A DNA stretch of 64,000 nt, taken from contig CAJNDT010000145.1 in NCBI GenBank assembly GCA_905221615.1, forward strand, positions 1 through 64,000. The letters run 5' to 3'. The notes below the pieces were generated by a model. The model worked only from the letters and a program-made list of their open reading frames with translations. It had not been told where the DNA came from and did not search any database. Of the stretch, positions 39,786 through 52,453 are shown in pieces. A program made the position numbers and the translations under genes. Each line of letters starts with the position of its first letter. Positions within the stretch are counted from its first letter, which is position 1. The stretch is from Symbiodinium sp. CCMP2592 (lineage: Eukaryota > Sar > Dinophyceae > Suessiales > Symbiodiniaceae).

Positions 39786-41095
39786 AATGCAAGTTGTCGC
39801 GAGGGCCACTTTCGGTCGATTGCTGACGAATGCATGCTCAGATTTTGGACTCCCCGACAGCACGGCACTGGTGGATAGAGCTTCCTGAAAAGCCACAGCA
39901 CATGCCTCAGCACAGAATTGGCAAGAGAGTATGCTGCGCCATAGCATCAGTAAACCCCATGACCCAGCGACTGGCTGCTGAGATGCTGCCGCCCTGCGCA
40001 TGTTTCAGAGCGCTGGCAACGAACATGAACGCTGCTGGCGGACCAGACTGCAGCTGCCCACAAGTCCAGGAATCAATGTGCAGTTTGTCCACTAACTGCC
40101 GAAGAGAGCACCCCACCAGACTGTGGGACACCCTTCGTGTTGCATCAGGAGACCAGGAACAGGGCGTCAGCGCAATGCGTCACTCCAAACTGGTGCTCCT
40201 CAAGCCACGCATGCGAAATTGCAGGAGCAGACCTTGCAAAGCAGCAGCCCCTCACTGTGGTTTGCGTGATTTGCCGATACGTCTCCGTACCGGCAACCTC
40301 TGCCTCGTTGAGGGGGCATCTGCGAGATTGTCTTCGGATGGCGCGCAGAGCAGGCATGTCATGAAGTCACAAGCGAGGTTGTATGAGGCAATTTCGCGGA
40401 TTACTCCACGTCAGCTTGGTGCCGAAGTCCGTCCTCTTGTAACTAGCTGAAAACCGCTTTGGCATCTACCAAGATCACCAACTTCTTGTGGTGATGGGAT
40501 TGCACATTTTCCCGACCATTGTAAGTGCCAGCAACAAGCCATGCGCTTCCAGTACTCCTGAGTGCGTATCCCATTCTGCTCTTGCGAGAATAATTCTCCT
40601 GAGGGCTTGCCTCCGTTGCCCTTAGCAATGAGGCTTACCAAGGTGCGACACTTCTTCTTCGTCCCCAGGCCCCCCCTCTGTCTAGCCTGACATCTCCCAA
40701 TCTGTCCAACTGTCGCATTGTGGAAGAATCACAACTTGCACTGCGAAAGCAACAACCCTACTGTGGAGCTGCATCGCATGCCAACAACTTGCAGATATGG
40801 TAGATCAAGGCTAACCGATAACGGTGGCATCAACCCCAACGCCACGGCCAGCTCTTGCGTGACCTTGGTCGGCAAGAGCGCGACCTAAGTGGCGGGTTCG
40901 AGCTGAACGAAAGCATACATGTTGTCAAAGACTGCAAAAACAACTCACTGCAGCAAACTGAACCACTGAACCAGTCCCAAGAGAGCGTTGAGTGCTTTCA
41001 GGGAAGCGGCTCCTCTGTCCAGCACATCCAAGATGCCACCCGCACAAGCTTGTTCACCGAGGGCTCCACGAGGTGCGTTTGGCTGCTGTGGAAGT
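39786..41095. other. Non-repeat insertion inside the satellite
   Basis: About 1.3 kb without the satellite words. ORFs on both strands (for example 39,830-40,450 plus strand) have no motif I can assign. A minus-strand stretch near 40,450-40,480 reads KKLVILVDAKAVF, faintly reminiscent of a copia-type RNase H, but this is too weak to call. It may be an insertion into the array. Confidence 0.5.
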
Positions 41096-44000
41096 CTTTT
41101 GCGCGCATGGTCGCACCCTCAATGACAAGTCATCGCTAAAACAGAGCACCGGTGTGGAAGTCTGCTACCATCCTGCGTGCATGGTAGAAACTTCAGCGCA
41201 GAATTATGGATTCACAAATCTGTAGGCTATTCAGCAGTGCAGCGTGCGCGCGTGGTCACACCTATACTGCAAAAGTTGCGCTGGCAAAATTCACGACTGT
41301 GCAAATGTTTGTGCCGCCGGAGTGCAATGCGAAAATTGTCTAACATTGGGCACTGGTGTGCAAGTTTTCCAATACTTTCAACAACGTTAGCACACGGGCG
41401 CAGCCTCAATGCAAATGTTTGCCAGCAGAGATCACCGGTGTGGAAGTCTTTCAGCACTGAGCGTTGCACCAACTTTGCTAGCACAAAACACCGATGCGAA
41501 AGTCTGTCAGCAGCATGCGTGCGGGGTCGCACGTTCAGTGCGAACTTGTGTAGTCGCAAAACTGCATGTCTTTCAGCAGCATGAGCGCATGGTCCCATTC
41601 TCATTGCGCAAGCTTGCTAGCATTCAACACAGCTGTTTGCACGTGCTTCTGAAAAATCTGTGAACAAAGTAAGTGCATGGTGACGGCCTCAATGCAAATG
41701 CTTGCTAGCACAAGACACCAGTGTGAATGTCTTTCAGCACCGTGATCGCGTGGTCGCACCCTGAATGCATCAATTTTGCTAGCTCAGACACCGGTGCGGA
41801 AGTCTGTTAGCCGCTTGCATGCGTGGTAACAATTTCAGCGCAACATTATGTATTCACAAATCTGCAGGTCTTTCAGCTTTCATCAGTGTGAGGGCATGGT
41901 CCCACACTTAATGTGCCAAAAACACCCGCATGCACGTCTTTCAACAAACTTTCAACAAAGCAAGCGAGGGGTCGCAGACTCAGTGCAAATGTTTTGCTAG
42001 AGCAACGTGCCGGTGTGCAAAACTTCCAGCACCGTGCGTGCGTGGTCACACCTGCACTACAAAAATTGCGCTGGCAAAAGTCACCACTGTGCAACTTTTT
42101 GAGCAGCGTGAGTGCATGATTTCACCCTCAACGCGAAAAAAAACTAGCATAATGCACCGGTGTGCAAGTTTTCCAGTACTTTCAGCAACGTGAGCGCACT
42201 GGCGCCGCCTCAACGCAAATGTTGCTAGCACAAATGACCGGTGTGCAAGTCTTTCAACACCGTTCACGCATGGTGCACACCCTCAATGGAGTAGCAATTT
42301 CGCTAGCTCAGAACACCGGTGTGGAAGTCTGTTCGCAGCCTGCGTGTGTGGTGGAATCTTCAGCGCAAACATATGTATTGACAAATTTGCAGGTCTTTCA
42401 GAAGCGTGCGTGCATGGTCCCACGCGCAATGCGAACATTTCACGTCATAAGGCACCGTTTGCCAATCGTTCAATACTTTATAATACGTCCAACGTCATTC
42501 AACGAAATGAGCGTATGGTTGCAGCCTCAATGCAACGTTTGTGCTGGCAACAATCACCGGTGTGGAAATCTGTTCAGCACCGGGTGCTCATGATCGCACC
42601 CGTAATGCAAAATATGATAGCACTAAACACCGGTGCGGAAGTCTGTTCGCAGCCTGCGTGCGTGGTGGAATCTTCAGCGCAAACATGTATTGACCAATTT
42701 GCAGGTTTCTCAGAAGCGTGCGTGCATGGTCCCACCCGCAATGCGAACAGTTCACATCATAAGGCACCTTTGGCCAATCGTTCAATACTTTATAATACGT
42801 CCAACGTCATTCAACGAAATGAGCGTATGGTTGCAGCCTCAATGCAACATTTGTGTTGGCAACACGCACCGGTGTGGAAATCGTTTCAGCACATGATCGC
42901 ACCCTTATTGCAATATATGCTAGCACAGAACACGGGTGTGAAAGTCTGCTAGCAGCCTGTGTGTGTGTTAGCACCTTCAATGCAAAATTACATAGTCGCA
43001 GCACTTGACATTGTTCAGCAGTGCGAGCGCATGGTCCTGCACTTATTGCGAGAACGTGCTTGCAATAAACACCGTATGCACGTTTTTCAACAATTTTCGC
43101 CAAAGCGACCCATGGTCGCAGCCTCGATGCAAAAGTTTGCTAGCTCAGCGTGCCGGTGTGCACGTCGTTCAGCAATGTTCGCGCGTGGTAGCGACTTTAA
43201 TGCAGAAGTTGTGCTGACGAATTTGACCGTTGTACAACTTTTTGAGCAGCGTGTGGGCATGATCTCACATTCAAGGCGAAAAACTGCTAGCATAATGCAC
43301 CGGTGTGCAAGTTTTCCTATGCTTTCAGCAACGTGAGCGCACGGGCGCCGCCTCAATGCAATTGTTGCTAGCACAAATGACCGGTGTGCAAGTCTTTCGG
43401 CACCGTTCGCGCATGGTGCGTACCCTCGATGCAGTAACAATTTCGCTAGCTCAGAACACCGGTGCGGACGTCTGTTCGCACCTGCGTGCCTGGTGGAATC
43501 GTCCTAAGGCACCTTTCGCCAATCGTTCAATATTTTATAATACTTTCAACGTCATTCAACGAAATGAGCGTATGGTTGCAGCCTCAATGCAACATTTGTG
43601 CTGGCAACAAGCACCGGTGTGGAAATCGTCTCAGCACCGGGCGCGCATGATCGCACCCTTAATGCAAAATAATGCTAGCACAAAACACCGGTGTGAAAGT
43701 CTGCTAGCAGCCTGTGTGCGTGTTAGCACCCTCAACGCAAAATTACGTACTCACGGCACTTGCCGTTGTTCAGCAGTGCGAGCACATGGTCCTGCACTTA
43801 TTGCGAAAACGTGTTTGCAATAGACACCGGTGGGCACGTTTTTCAACAATTTTCACCAAAGCGACCCATGATCGCAGCCTCGATGCAAAACTGTGCTAGC
43901 CCATCGTGCCGGTTTTCACGTCGTTCAGCACCGTTCGCGCGTGGTAGCGCCTTTTATGCAAAAGTTGTGCTGGCAAATTTGACCGTTGTACAACTTTTTG

Positions 44001-47000
44001 GGCAGCGTGTACGCATGATCTCACACTTAACACGACAAACTGCTAGCATAATGGACTGGTGTGCAAGTTTTTCTATGCTTTCAGCAACGTGAGCGCACGG
44101 ACACCGCCTCAACGCAAATGTTGCTAGCACAAATGACCGGTGTGGAAGTCTTTCGGCACCGTTCGCGCATGGTGCATACCCCCAATGCAGTAACAATTTC
44201 GCTAGCTCAAAACACCAGTGTGGAAGTCTGTTCGCAGCCTGCGTGCCTGGTGGAATCTTCAGCGCAAACATATGCATTGACAAACTTGCATGTCCCTCAG
44301 AACCGTGCACGCATGCTCCCACCTGCAATGCGCACATTTCACATCATAAGGCACCTTTCGCCAATCGTTCAACACTTTATAATACGTCCAACGTCATTCA
44401 ACGAAATGAGCGTATGGTGGCAGCCTCAATGCAACATTTGTGCTGGCAACAATCACCGGTGTGGAAATCGTCTCAGCACCGGGCGCGCATGATCGCACCC
44501 TCAATGCAAAATATGCTAGCACAAAACACCGGTGTGAAAATCTGCTAGCAGCCTGTGTGCGTGTTATCACCCTCAATGCAAAATTACGTAGTCGCAGCAC
44601 TTGACGTTGTTCAGCAGTGCGAGCGAATGGTTCCGCACTCATTGCGAAAACTTGTTTGCAATAGGCACCGGTGTGCACGTCTTTCAACAATTTTTACCAA
44701 AGTTGCGGCCTCGATGCAAATGCTTTGCTAGCCCCTCGTGCCGGTGTGCACGTCGTTCAACACCGTTCGCGCGTGGTTGCGCCTTTCATGCAAAAGTTGT
44801 GCTGGCAAGTGTCACCGCTGTGCAATTTCTTGAGCAGCGTGAGTCCATGATCTCGCGCTCAACGCGATAACCTGCTAGCATATTGCATCGGTGTCCAAAT
44901 ATTCCAATACTTTCAACAAAATGAGCGCACGTGCGCCGCCTCAATGCATATGTTTACTAGCACAGATCACGGGTGTGGAAGTTTTTCGGCACCGTCCCCG
45001 CATGGTGCATACCCTCAATGGAGTAGCAATTTCGCTAGCTCAGAACACCGTCTGTTCGCAGCCTGCGTGCGTGGTGGAATCATCAGCGCAGACATATGTA
45101 TTCACAAATCTGCAGGTCTTTCAGAAGCGTGCGTGCCTGGTCCCACCCGCAATGCGAACATTTGACATCGTAAGGCACCGTTTGCCAATCGTTCAATACT
45201 TTCAGCGTCATTCAAAGAAATGAAAGTATGGTGGCAGCCTCAATGCAACATTTCTGCTGGCAACAAGCACCGGTGTGGAAATCGTTTCAGCACCGGGCGC
45301 GCATGATCGCACCCTTAATGCAAAATAATGCTAGCACAAAACACCGGTGTGAAATTCTGCTAGCAGCCTGTGTGCGTGTTAGCACCCTCAACGCAAAATT
45401 ACGTACTCACGGCACTTGCCGTTGTTCAGCAGTGCGAGCACATGGTCCTGCACTCATTGCGAAAACTTGTTTGCAATAGGTGTTTGCAATGGGCACCCGT
45501 GCGCACGTCATTCTGCAATTTTCACCAAAGCGACCGCATGGTCGCAGCCTCGATGCGAAGGTTTGCTAGCGCAGCGTGCCGGTGCACGTCGTTCAGCACC
45601 TTTCGCACGTGGTAGCGCCTTTAATGGAAAAGTTGTGCTGGCAAATGTCACCGCCGAGCTTTTTTTTGAACAGCATGAGTGCATGATCTCACACTCAACG
45701 CGATAAATTGCGAGCATAATGCACCGGTGTGCAAGTTTTCCAACGCTTTCAACAAAATGAGTGCACGGACACCGCGTCCATGCAAATGTTCGCTAGCACA
45801 AATGACCGGTGTGGAAGTTTTTCGGCACCGTTCGTGCATGGTGCAACCTGGTAACAAAACACCGGTGTGTAAGTCTGATAGCAGCCTGCATGTGGTTGCA
45901 CGTTCCGCGAAAAATCATGTTTTCGCGACGATGCAGGTGTTCCAGCAGCCTAGATGACATGAAGCAGCGGTGCACAAATCTGTCACCTAACTTTCAACAA
46001 AGCCAGTGCATGGTCCAGCGTCAATGCATATGCTTCCTAGCAAAGAGCACCGGTGCGGAAGTTTCTTAGCATCGTGCGTGTGTGGTCGCACCATCAACTT
46101 AAAGTTTGTGCTGGCAGAAGACACCGATCTGCACGATTTTCTACAGCACGAGCACATTGTCGCACCCTCAATGCAAAATTTTCTTGTGCAGACTGGCCGA
46201 GTGCAGGCCTTATGTAGCAGTGCGATTGTATGGTCGCACTATCAACGCCAAAATACTGCTCCTCTTTGCGAGCACAGACCACCGGTACGGAACTCTTTTG
46301 GCAACGACCACAAGTGGTCCGACCTTCATGCAAGAATTTCCTGGCACAGGCAACGGTGTGCAAGGCTTTTACCAGCGTGCGACTGTTGTCGCACCTTCCA
46401 TGCCAAAGCTTGCTACAGTAGCACGAAGCACCGGATTGGAGGTCTGCAAGCATTGTGCGTGCGTGGCCCCACCCATTCAAAACGTGCTAGCACAAAGCAT
46501 GTGCGTGCAACTGCCTTAACAACTTGTGTGCATGGTCGCCCTTTCCTTGCCAAAACTTGCTGGCAGACAGCACCGGCGTGCAAATCCTTCAGCGGCGTGA
46601 GCACATGGTCCACTTTCGATGCGAAATTTCGCTTGCACAACGCACCGGCAGTGGAAGTCCACTAACAGCGTGAGCGCGTGGTCGCACCTTGAAGGCATAA
46701 ACTGGCTTGCACAAACACCTGGTGCAATCTTTCAATAGCGTCAGTGCTCGGCCCCACCCCCAGTTCAAAAATCTGCGATAAGTCGAAGCACAGAATTTGC
46801 CAACACACAAAACCGGCGCGCATTTTTTTGCAGTGTGAACACGACGCTCCATTGTCGATGCAAAACTTGGCCAGCACAAAACACCGGTGGACAAGTCCTT
46901 CTGCACAATAAGCGCATGGTCGCACCCTCATGCAATGACCGTTTGCACAGAGCACCGTCGTGGAAGTCTTTCGGTAGTGCGAGCGAATGGAGGTTCATTC

Positions 47001-47030
47001 AATGCCGAGCATGGGAGTGAAAATCTTTGA
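41096..47030. repeat. Degenerate satellite, right block with higher-order repeats
   Basis: Same monomer as the left block. Between about 42,150 and 45,800 a larger unit repeats: the variant containing CAAGTTTTCC recurs near 42,160, 43,305, 44,065, 44,890 and 45,730, giving periods of about 1.14, 0.76, 0.83 and 0.84 kb. The sub-block with CAATCGTTCAATACTTTAT also recurs at about 42,460, 42,770, 43,520, 44,360 and 45,185. Confidence 0.88.
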
Positions 47031-47299
47031 GCGCCGTCTGAACGTGGTCGTTTGGTCGCTGCAAGCTTCTGTGGATATCTGTGGCGCGTTCCGGCTTGCA
47101 TGGTTTCGGGGCGAGCAAGGTGTCCGGATCGCAGGGGTTTGGAGCCAGGCAGTGGCATACGGAACAATGAAGCAGGAAGCCCACAATAGTCCCAAGCCTT
47201 TAAGTTGATGGGGAACACAATGCGATGTTCAGGGTGGGCGTGCCCTGCATGCAGCAAGGTGCCCCAAACATTTGGGTCGCTATACGGCGAAGAAGTCGG

Positions 47300-48060
47300 G
47301 CAGGACGTCATGAGAGTGCGGTGAACATGCGGTGAGCGTGCGGTGCTGCGACGAAACTGCGGGGGAGCACGTCAGGGAAGTCGAGCCTTTCCGCACCCCA
47401 GACGCAAACCCATCCCGGGATACCTTTGGGGAGGCGAGCCGAGGGGGTGGGCAAAGCAACGAACCCACGATGTGGGGGAAACCAGTCACCATAGCCCAGG
47501 CATGCGACCCCTGACGGAATCGTAGTTGAAGATGCAAATTTTACCCAGGTTGGCGAAAAAAGATGAAAAAAATCGGCTTGCGTCTCAACAACTCTTATGA
47601 CTGGCGGCTCGCGTGCGGGTTGGGTCTGGCAGGAGCGGGTACAAATCATCCAAGAAAACCATAAAGAATTTACCTGCCTCAGTTACGAGTCGCCTCATGC
47701 AGTGTTTCATGCTGATTGCAGGGGGCGAAAGGGTCGCCTGTTCGCACCCGTCTGTGGCGGACCCATCGTCGTCCCACCATTGGCGCTCCAACGGTTGACC
47801 GTATAGAGCATGCGGGCGATGGGCACGAAGGACGCACGACATCGCCAAATTTGTTCGCCCAAACGGCACAACACTACAACCGGGCAACGAACCGACGGTG
47901 GCCCGGGAATCGTTTTTCCAAGCGCATCTACCGCGCTCTCACCCCGAATCGGCACGCCTTGTACAAGTGGCTTCGTCGAAGACTGGCGTCCGATCGGCAG
48001 CCAGCAAGCGGGAAACGAGCCGAAGAAGCGCATCGCCCGTCGGAAGGTCTCATCGTCGTC
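47300..48060 (-). pseudogene. Decayed LINE-like reverse transcriptase fragment
   Basis: Minus-strand reading across frames gives GCEQATLSPP, MVFLDDLYPLLPDPTRTRAA (catalytic LDD box), FFANLGKICIFN and FVALPTPSARLPKG. This order (GEQ-type box, FLDD box, NLGK, later LG.P) is that of a reverse-transcriptase type common in dinoflagellate genomes. Several stops and frame changes break it, so it is a relic. No N or C terminus could be set. Confidence 0.5.
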
Positions 48061-48125
48061 CACCTCCTCTATGTCCTCGTCGTCGTAGTCGTTGTAGTGG
48101 TAGTGGTAGTAGCACTGGGAGCGTG
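48061..48125. repeat. GTC/GTA/GTG triplet tract
   Basis: CGTCGTCGTAGTCGTTGTAGTGG-type run (shown here only by its words GTC, GTA, GTG), related in type to the TAG tracts elsewhere. Confidence 0.75.
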
Positions 48126-48639
48126 GGAGTGTGGGAGTGTAGTGTGGGTGCAAAATTCAACAGTACAATCTAGGGGTTCCGAGCCACCAAGATCAATCAC
48201 CTACACTCAAGCAGACATTCCTTTGTGACGTCAAGCGAATCTGTCCAGTCTCGAGCCAATGCCATTCGGCATCGTAGCATGCATAAATGCATCGTACCAT
48301 CAGGTGCATCATTGGGCTTGAGTCATTTAACACAGTCCCTTGATCCTGCCTTCAGTCGAGGATCACTCAACCATTTAGCGAGCACAGGTGGTGGCATTCG
48401 CGATTCGATCCAGAAAACATTCGAAACAAAAGCAATGAAAGCTTCGAACGATCATCGGCCCCATTCCAGACATTAAGTCTCCACCCGGGATGACATTCGA
48501 GTCCTCGTGAGAAGCATTCGGAGGCCAGGTTGCACTGTACAAGGCAAGCTTGCAAACATTCGGCTCATGTGTCATTCACCTTGAGTCCGACAATTTCATT
48601 CTCTGCATTGTTTTCTGTGCATACTGCAACAGAGACAGC

Positions 48640-49240
48640 AATGCTTGAACAGCCAGAAGAACCTGTGAGCAAAAGACTCAGTTGCGACAGGCACGAGGCT
48701 TACGACAGACGAACAGGAGGTAACAAGACACCACAGATATTCGGCATAAAAACGAAACAAATTGAGGACAGGCAACAGCACATGTGGAACATCAGCACGC
48801 GGCAGCGAGCAAAAACAGAAAAAGGAGATGACAAGCAGGACCAAAGAAAGCTTGGAGATGCTGATGTCCGATTCAAAAAAAAACAGTGTCACCTATGATC
48901 AGGAACGGGGCTACTCTCAAAGGTTCACCATAACACCAAAATTGAAAACTTCTGCCAGTAGCCTGCGTGCAAGTATACCAGTAGCCTAGCGCGCGCCTGT
49001 GCGCGGGCGTGTGCACACAAACTTGCACGCGTGCTTGATCTGATATGCACACGGTTCCTGCAAGGACGGGTCTGCTACAAGTAGACTTTATCAATCAACA
49101 TCCCAAACATTCGATCACAAACAAAACCTCTGAAGTTTTGTTGGTGCACGAACCAGTCTTGGAATGTGCATTCAGTGAATGCTTCTCTGTTGGACTCTGT
49201 TGGCTTGCTCCTTTGCTAGCTGCTGCTGCTTCTGTATTGG
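48640..49240. repeat. Dispersed repeat, copy 1 of 3
   Basis: Shares AGAAGAACCTGTGAGCAAAA, GAAAGCTTGGAGAT, TGCCAGTAGCCTGCGTGC, GCGCGCCTGTGCGCGGGCGT, CACGGTTCCTGCAAGGACGG and GACTCTGTTGGCTTGCTCCT in order with 53,870-54,440 and partly with 57,605-57,870. Confidence 0.85.
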
Positions 49241-49565
49241 CCTCATCGCTTCTCCATTGGTCTCGTGTGGCTCTTCTGTTGTGTCTCCTGTTGCTCCTCC
49301 ATGGCTCCTATTGCATCTGCATTGGTCTCATGTTGCTCCTCTATTGGTCTTCTGTTGCTCGTCCGTGCCTCCTATATATTGCATCTGTAGTTGGTCTCCT
49401 GTTGCTTCTCAAATTGGTCTCCTGTCGCTCCTTTAGTGTCTTCTTTTGGTCTGATTTGTCTCTTGTTGCCTCTCCATTTTGGTCTTCTGTTGCTGCTCCG
49501 ATGGTGTTTTTTGCTTCTGCTGCTTTCTTGTTGGTGGTTGTCAGTTTGCTGGTTTGTTGTTGAAG
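49180..49565. repeat. Minisatellite of TTGCTCCT/GGTCTCCTGTTGC units
   Basis: Degenerate repeats of about 35-45 bp following dispersed-repeat copy 1. Confidence 0.75.
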
Positions 49566-49629
49566 TGGGCGCAGGGCAAGGCAAGGCGGAGCAGGGCAGG
49601 GCAGGCAGGGCAGTGGTTGATGTTGTTTT

Positions 49630-49765
49630 GAAGTTAGCTGATGTCGGTTGATGCAAGCTGATGTTGCTTGATGTTGGTTGATGTTGGTTTATGTTGGCTG
49701 ATGTTGGTTGATGCTGATTGATGTTGGCTGATGGTTGTTGTTGTCGTTGTTTGTTTGTTGTTGTC
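49630..49765. repeat. TGATGTTGGT minisatellite
   Basis: About ten near-perfect 10-bp units, ending in TTGTTGTCGTTG. Confidence 0.85.
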
Positions 49766-50063
49766 CCTTTGAACCAAAAAAGAAGCGGGTGGCAGGGCTT
49801 AAGGCAAAGGGAAAAGGGAAAATGCACCCAAAATCACAGCTTGCAGATATGACGAAAACTGAATGCAGTGCAAGCGCTTGGACAACCCTCGATCCTTTCG
49901 CGGATGTGTGTTGGGACCATCTCGAAGAATTCAGAGACAGCCTACAGGCAGCGGGAGTGGTGGTGCACTTACGGCAAGAAGAAGGGCTGCCGAAGCAACC
50001 AGTTTCACGGCCCCTCCCTTAGCTGAAACCGCTACGAGGTAGTCCCGCCACCCAAGAAACAAA

Positions 50064-50961
50064 TCACCAGCTCGTCTTGTCAAGAAGTTTCTGCCTCTTC
50101 GTGGCCTTCGGTTCGTGCCGCTTCAAGTTAGACAATCTGTTTTTCTCAGCCAAGAACTCAGCATGGGAAGAATGCAACATGTTGAACAATTCCGACAAAG
50201 CGATTGGTACTCGCAAGTCTTGTGCATAGTTGCCAGTGCGAAGATTCGTGAGATCATCGGCATCCTGGTTCTCCTCGCGCGGGCGCCAAGACAATCGGCA
50301 CACCCTGTTGGCATTCCTCAACGAAAATGGCTTATTGCTGATCCCTTTAGTAAGCACGGCAGGTGTAGCCGAATTGTCCGTGCCAGCATGAACCTGCAGT
50401 CGAAGAGAGTCCAGACCTCCCGAAGTTTCAAGATGCCTGAATGCGACCAAACCGGCGTAACAACTATGCCGGCAAGTTGCAAGGGAAGATCTCCAGCGCG
50501 AACCACGGTGCCCGGTGCGTGTCTAAACCATGGTCAAGTGACCATCCTCCCAGCACGATCCGCCCGGCCTCGCATTTGGCATCAGTCCTGAAGGCTTGCC
50601 TCTCGCATGACGGCCGAGCACCATTCGAAAACTGCCGTCTGTAAAACCTGAGGGCATGTATGACCATTCCTGGTGCCTGGGCCGCCGTGCTCCTGTTCAG
50701 AGCATTGCTCCAAGCGAAAAGCGGCGCAAGAAACGGATTTAGCCACGTGAAGAGCCGGGTCACGAAGCTCAGGCGTCCGGTGAACTCCGAAAGCGCCCGG
50801 CCAGTGACCACCCAGTTAGCCGCCTCAGCACGATCAACCCATTCGATGGTCCAGCTTGCTCGCTTTTCAGACATCCCAGCTGCCCATTCGTGGTAGCTTG
50901 TGTGGTAGCCAATGTAATCCACGCAGACGCCTCCCTTAAACTTACGGAATGATGAAAACAC
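50064..50961 (-). pseudogene. Reverse transcriptase thumb/RNase H fragment
   Basis: Two minus-strand frames. 50961-50464 reads VCVDYIGYHTSYHEWAAGMS, then GRLSFVTRLFTWLNPFLAPL and FRTDAKCEAGRIVLGGW, an RT-connection followed by the first RNase H Asp strand. 50450-50064 continues in a different frame with HAGTDNSATPAVL and LSWRPREENQDADDLTN, the later RNase H Asp motifs. One frameshift separates them near 50,455. This arrangement is typical of an abundant dinoflagellate retroelement type. The N-terminal RT (palm with catalytic box) is missing. Confidence 0.6.
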
Positions 50962-50999
50962 TTCTTTTCACGCGAACTCTGAGCCTGCAAGTTACGGTC

Positions 51000-51672
51000 G
51001 TAACATGGATATTCCATGCGTCAAAGCTACGGTCAAAAAACTACAAATTGTCTAGACAAAATACGGGTACGAATACGAAAGCAAAAGTTGATCACCCTGC
51101 GCAAATGCGTGTTGCACCTGGGCACTCGTATTTGCATCAACAACAGTACGAGTACAATCATCAGTAACGGACCTCCTTACAAGTAGCGTTTTGCTACAAA
51201 GCTAAGCTAGGCTCGTCTGTACAACTACCCTCATTCCATCGACAGACTCGGGCAGTCTGCGACGAAATGTTTCTTGACCGACGCAAGAGGACGCCTTAAG
51301 TGCTCAAGCAAATCAAGTCAAGATATTCATGCGGGCACACGAGCGAGTGCCCCCCTCACTATGCATGCGAAGTCTCTTCAAGAATGCACGCAAAAGGTAT
51401 TGGCATGGGCTAGTTCCCATGCGTGAGCTTCAACCACGCTCACCTTCGGAGTCATGACCGCTCCACGGTCAACGCATTCGGTGATTCAGACAACCGAGAT
51501 TGACACCAAAATGGTGTACAGCGTATGCAATGAAGTCAAGTAAAGCTGTCAAGTTCAATACGAAGCTATGTACAACAGTCGGTGGTCGTTAATGACATGC
51601 ACCCGTAGGGCTTGCCACTGACTTGGTACAGATGACCAATGCATCGCATCATTTCAAGACTTGGGCTTGCCG
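51000..51672. other. Unassigned DNA, no supported gene
   Basis: No frame of note; unique-looking sequence. Confidence 0.4.
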
Positions 51673-51999
51673 TCATTTTGCTTTCTTGTTGCCAACAAAG
51701 GAACGTCCACATGGCTTATTGCCTCTGGTCTTGGCTTCGTCCAATCCAAGACGTACAATCTCATCTGCATTGTTCAGACAAGTACATGCACGCTTCGAGT
51801 GGTACGACTTTCCACGCCTCAAGGTGCAATACACCTGTAGCTCAGCTGCATGGCCAATCACGTCAATGGGCAATGGCGATGGGCCTTTGCCGTGGTGCAG
51901 CTCCAGTGGCTGCAACCTGTGCTGGCGTTGTAGACGATGATGCTGACTGTTGGGCGCTGTGGTAGTCTGCCCAAGCCACACGAACATTGTCCAATTCAC
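51673..51999 (-). pseudogene. Small Cys/His-motif fragment
   Basis: A 108-codon minus-strand frame containing VYCTLRRGKSYHSKRACTCL, then EAKTRGNKPCGRSF. The pattern G..YH...C..L...PC is common at the ends of dinoflagellate ORFs and may be a small zinc-binding module of a retroelement. No start is convincing. Confidence 0.35.
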
Positions 52000-52453
52000 A
52001 GATCACACCGCTGCAACCTGTCATTCTCTTTGCGCTCTGCATGCATCATCAAGGATCTCAGCCGTCGAATCTGAATCATGAGCATCAGGCAAGGAACACC
52101 GCACAGATTAGCGATGATTACATTCCATCGCCCATCATGGCTCTGGCTCGGCAAGTTGGCTTCTGCACATCCGCACTCCCGCTGCTGCTATCTTGGCCCC
52201 ATGGCCGATCAAGCCCCAAAGACTTCCACAAAAGCCCAGCAAGAAAACTGCAATTGCAACCATGCTGCAAATGGTTTCATGAAACCACCTGAACTCTGTC
52301 ACTGTCGGAACAGATGCATCATGCCTTGTCACGTGGGCCTTAGCTCCATCGGCAAGCGACAACATCATCAATATCCTGGCACTTGTAATCCCGTTCAAGC
52401 CATTCACCTTCAAGGATTTGCTCACAAGCCTGCGCACGCGCGCTGTGTCACGC

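Noticed and set aside
41227-46998. Many 60-220 codon ORFs in the satellite with similar Cys/His/Arg-rich products
   Set aside because: They follow the repeat unit in all frames and both strands, with frequent stops; best explained as satellite shadows.
37900-47030. CRISPR-like appearance of regularly repeated words
   Set aside because: Units are continuous, diverged tandem repeats without constant repeats plus unique spacers, and the context is eukaryotic.
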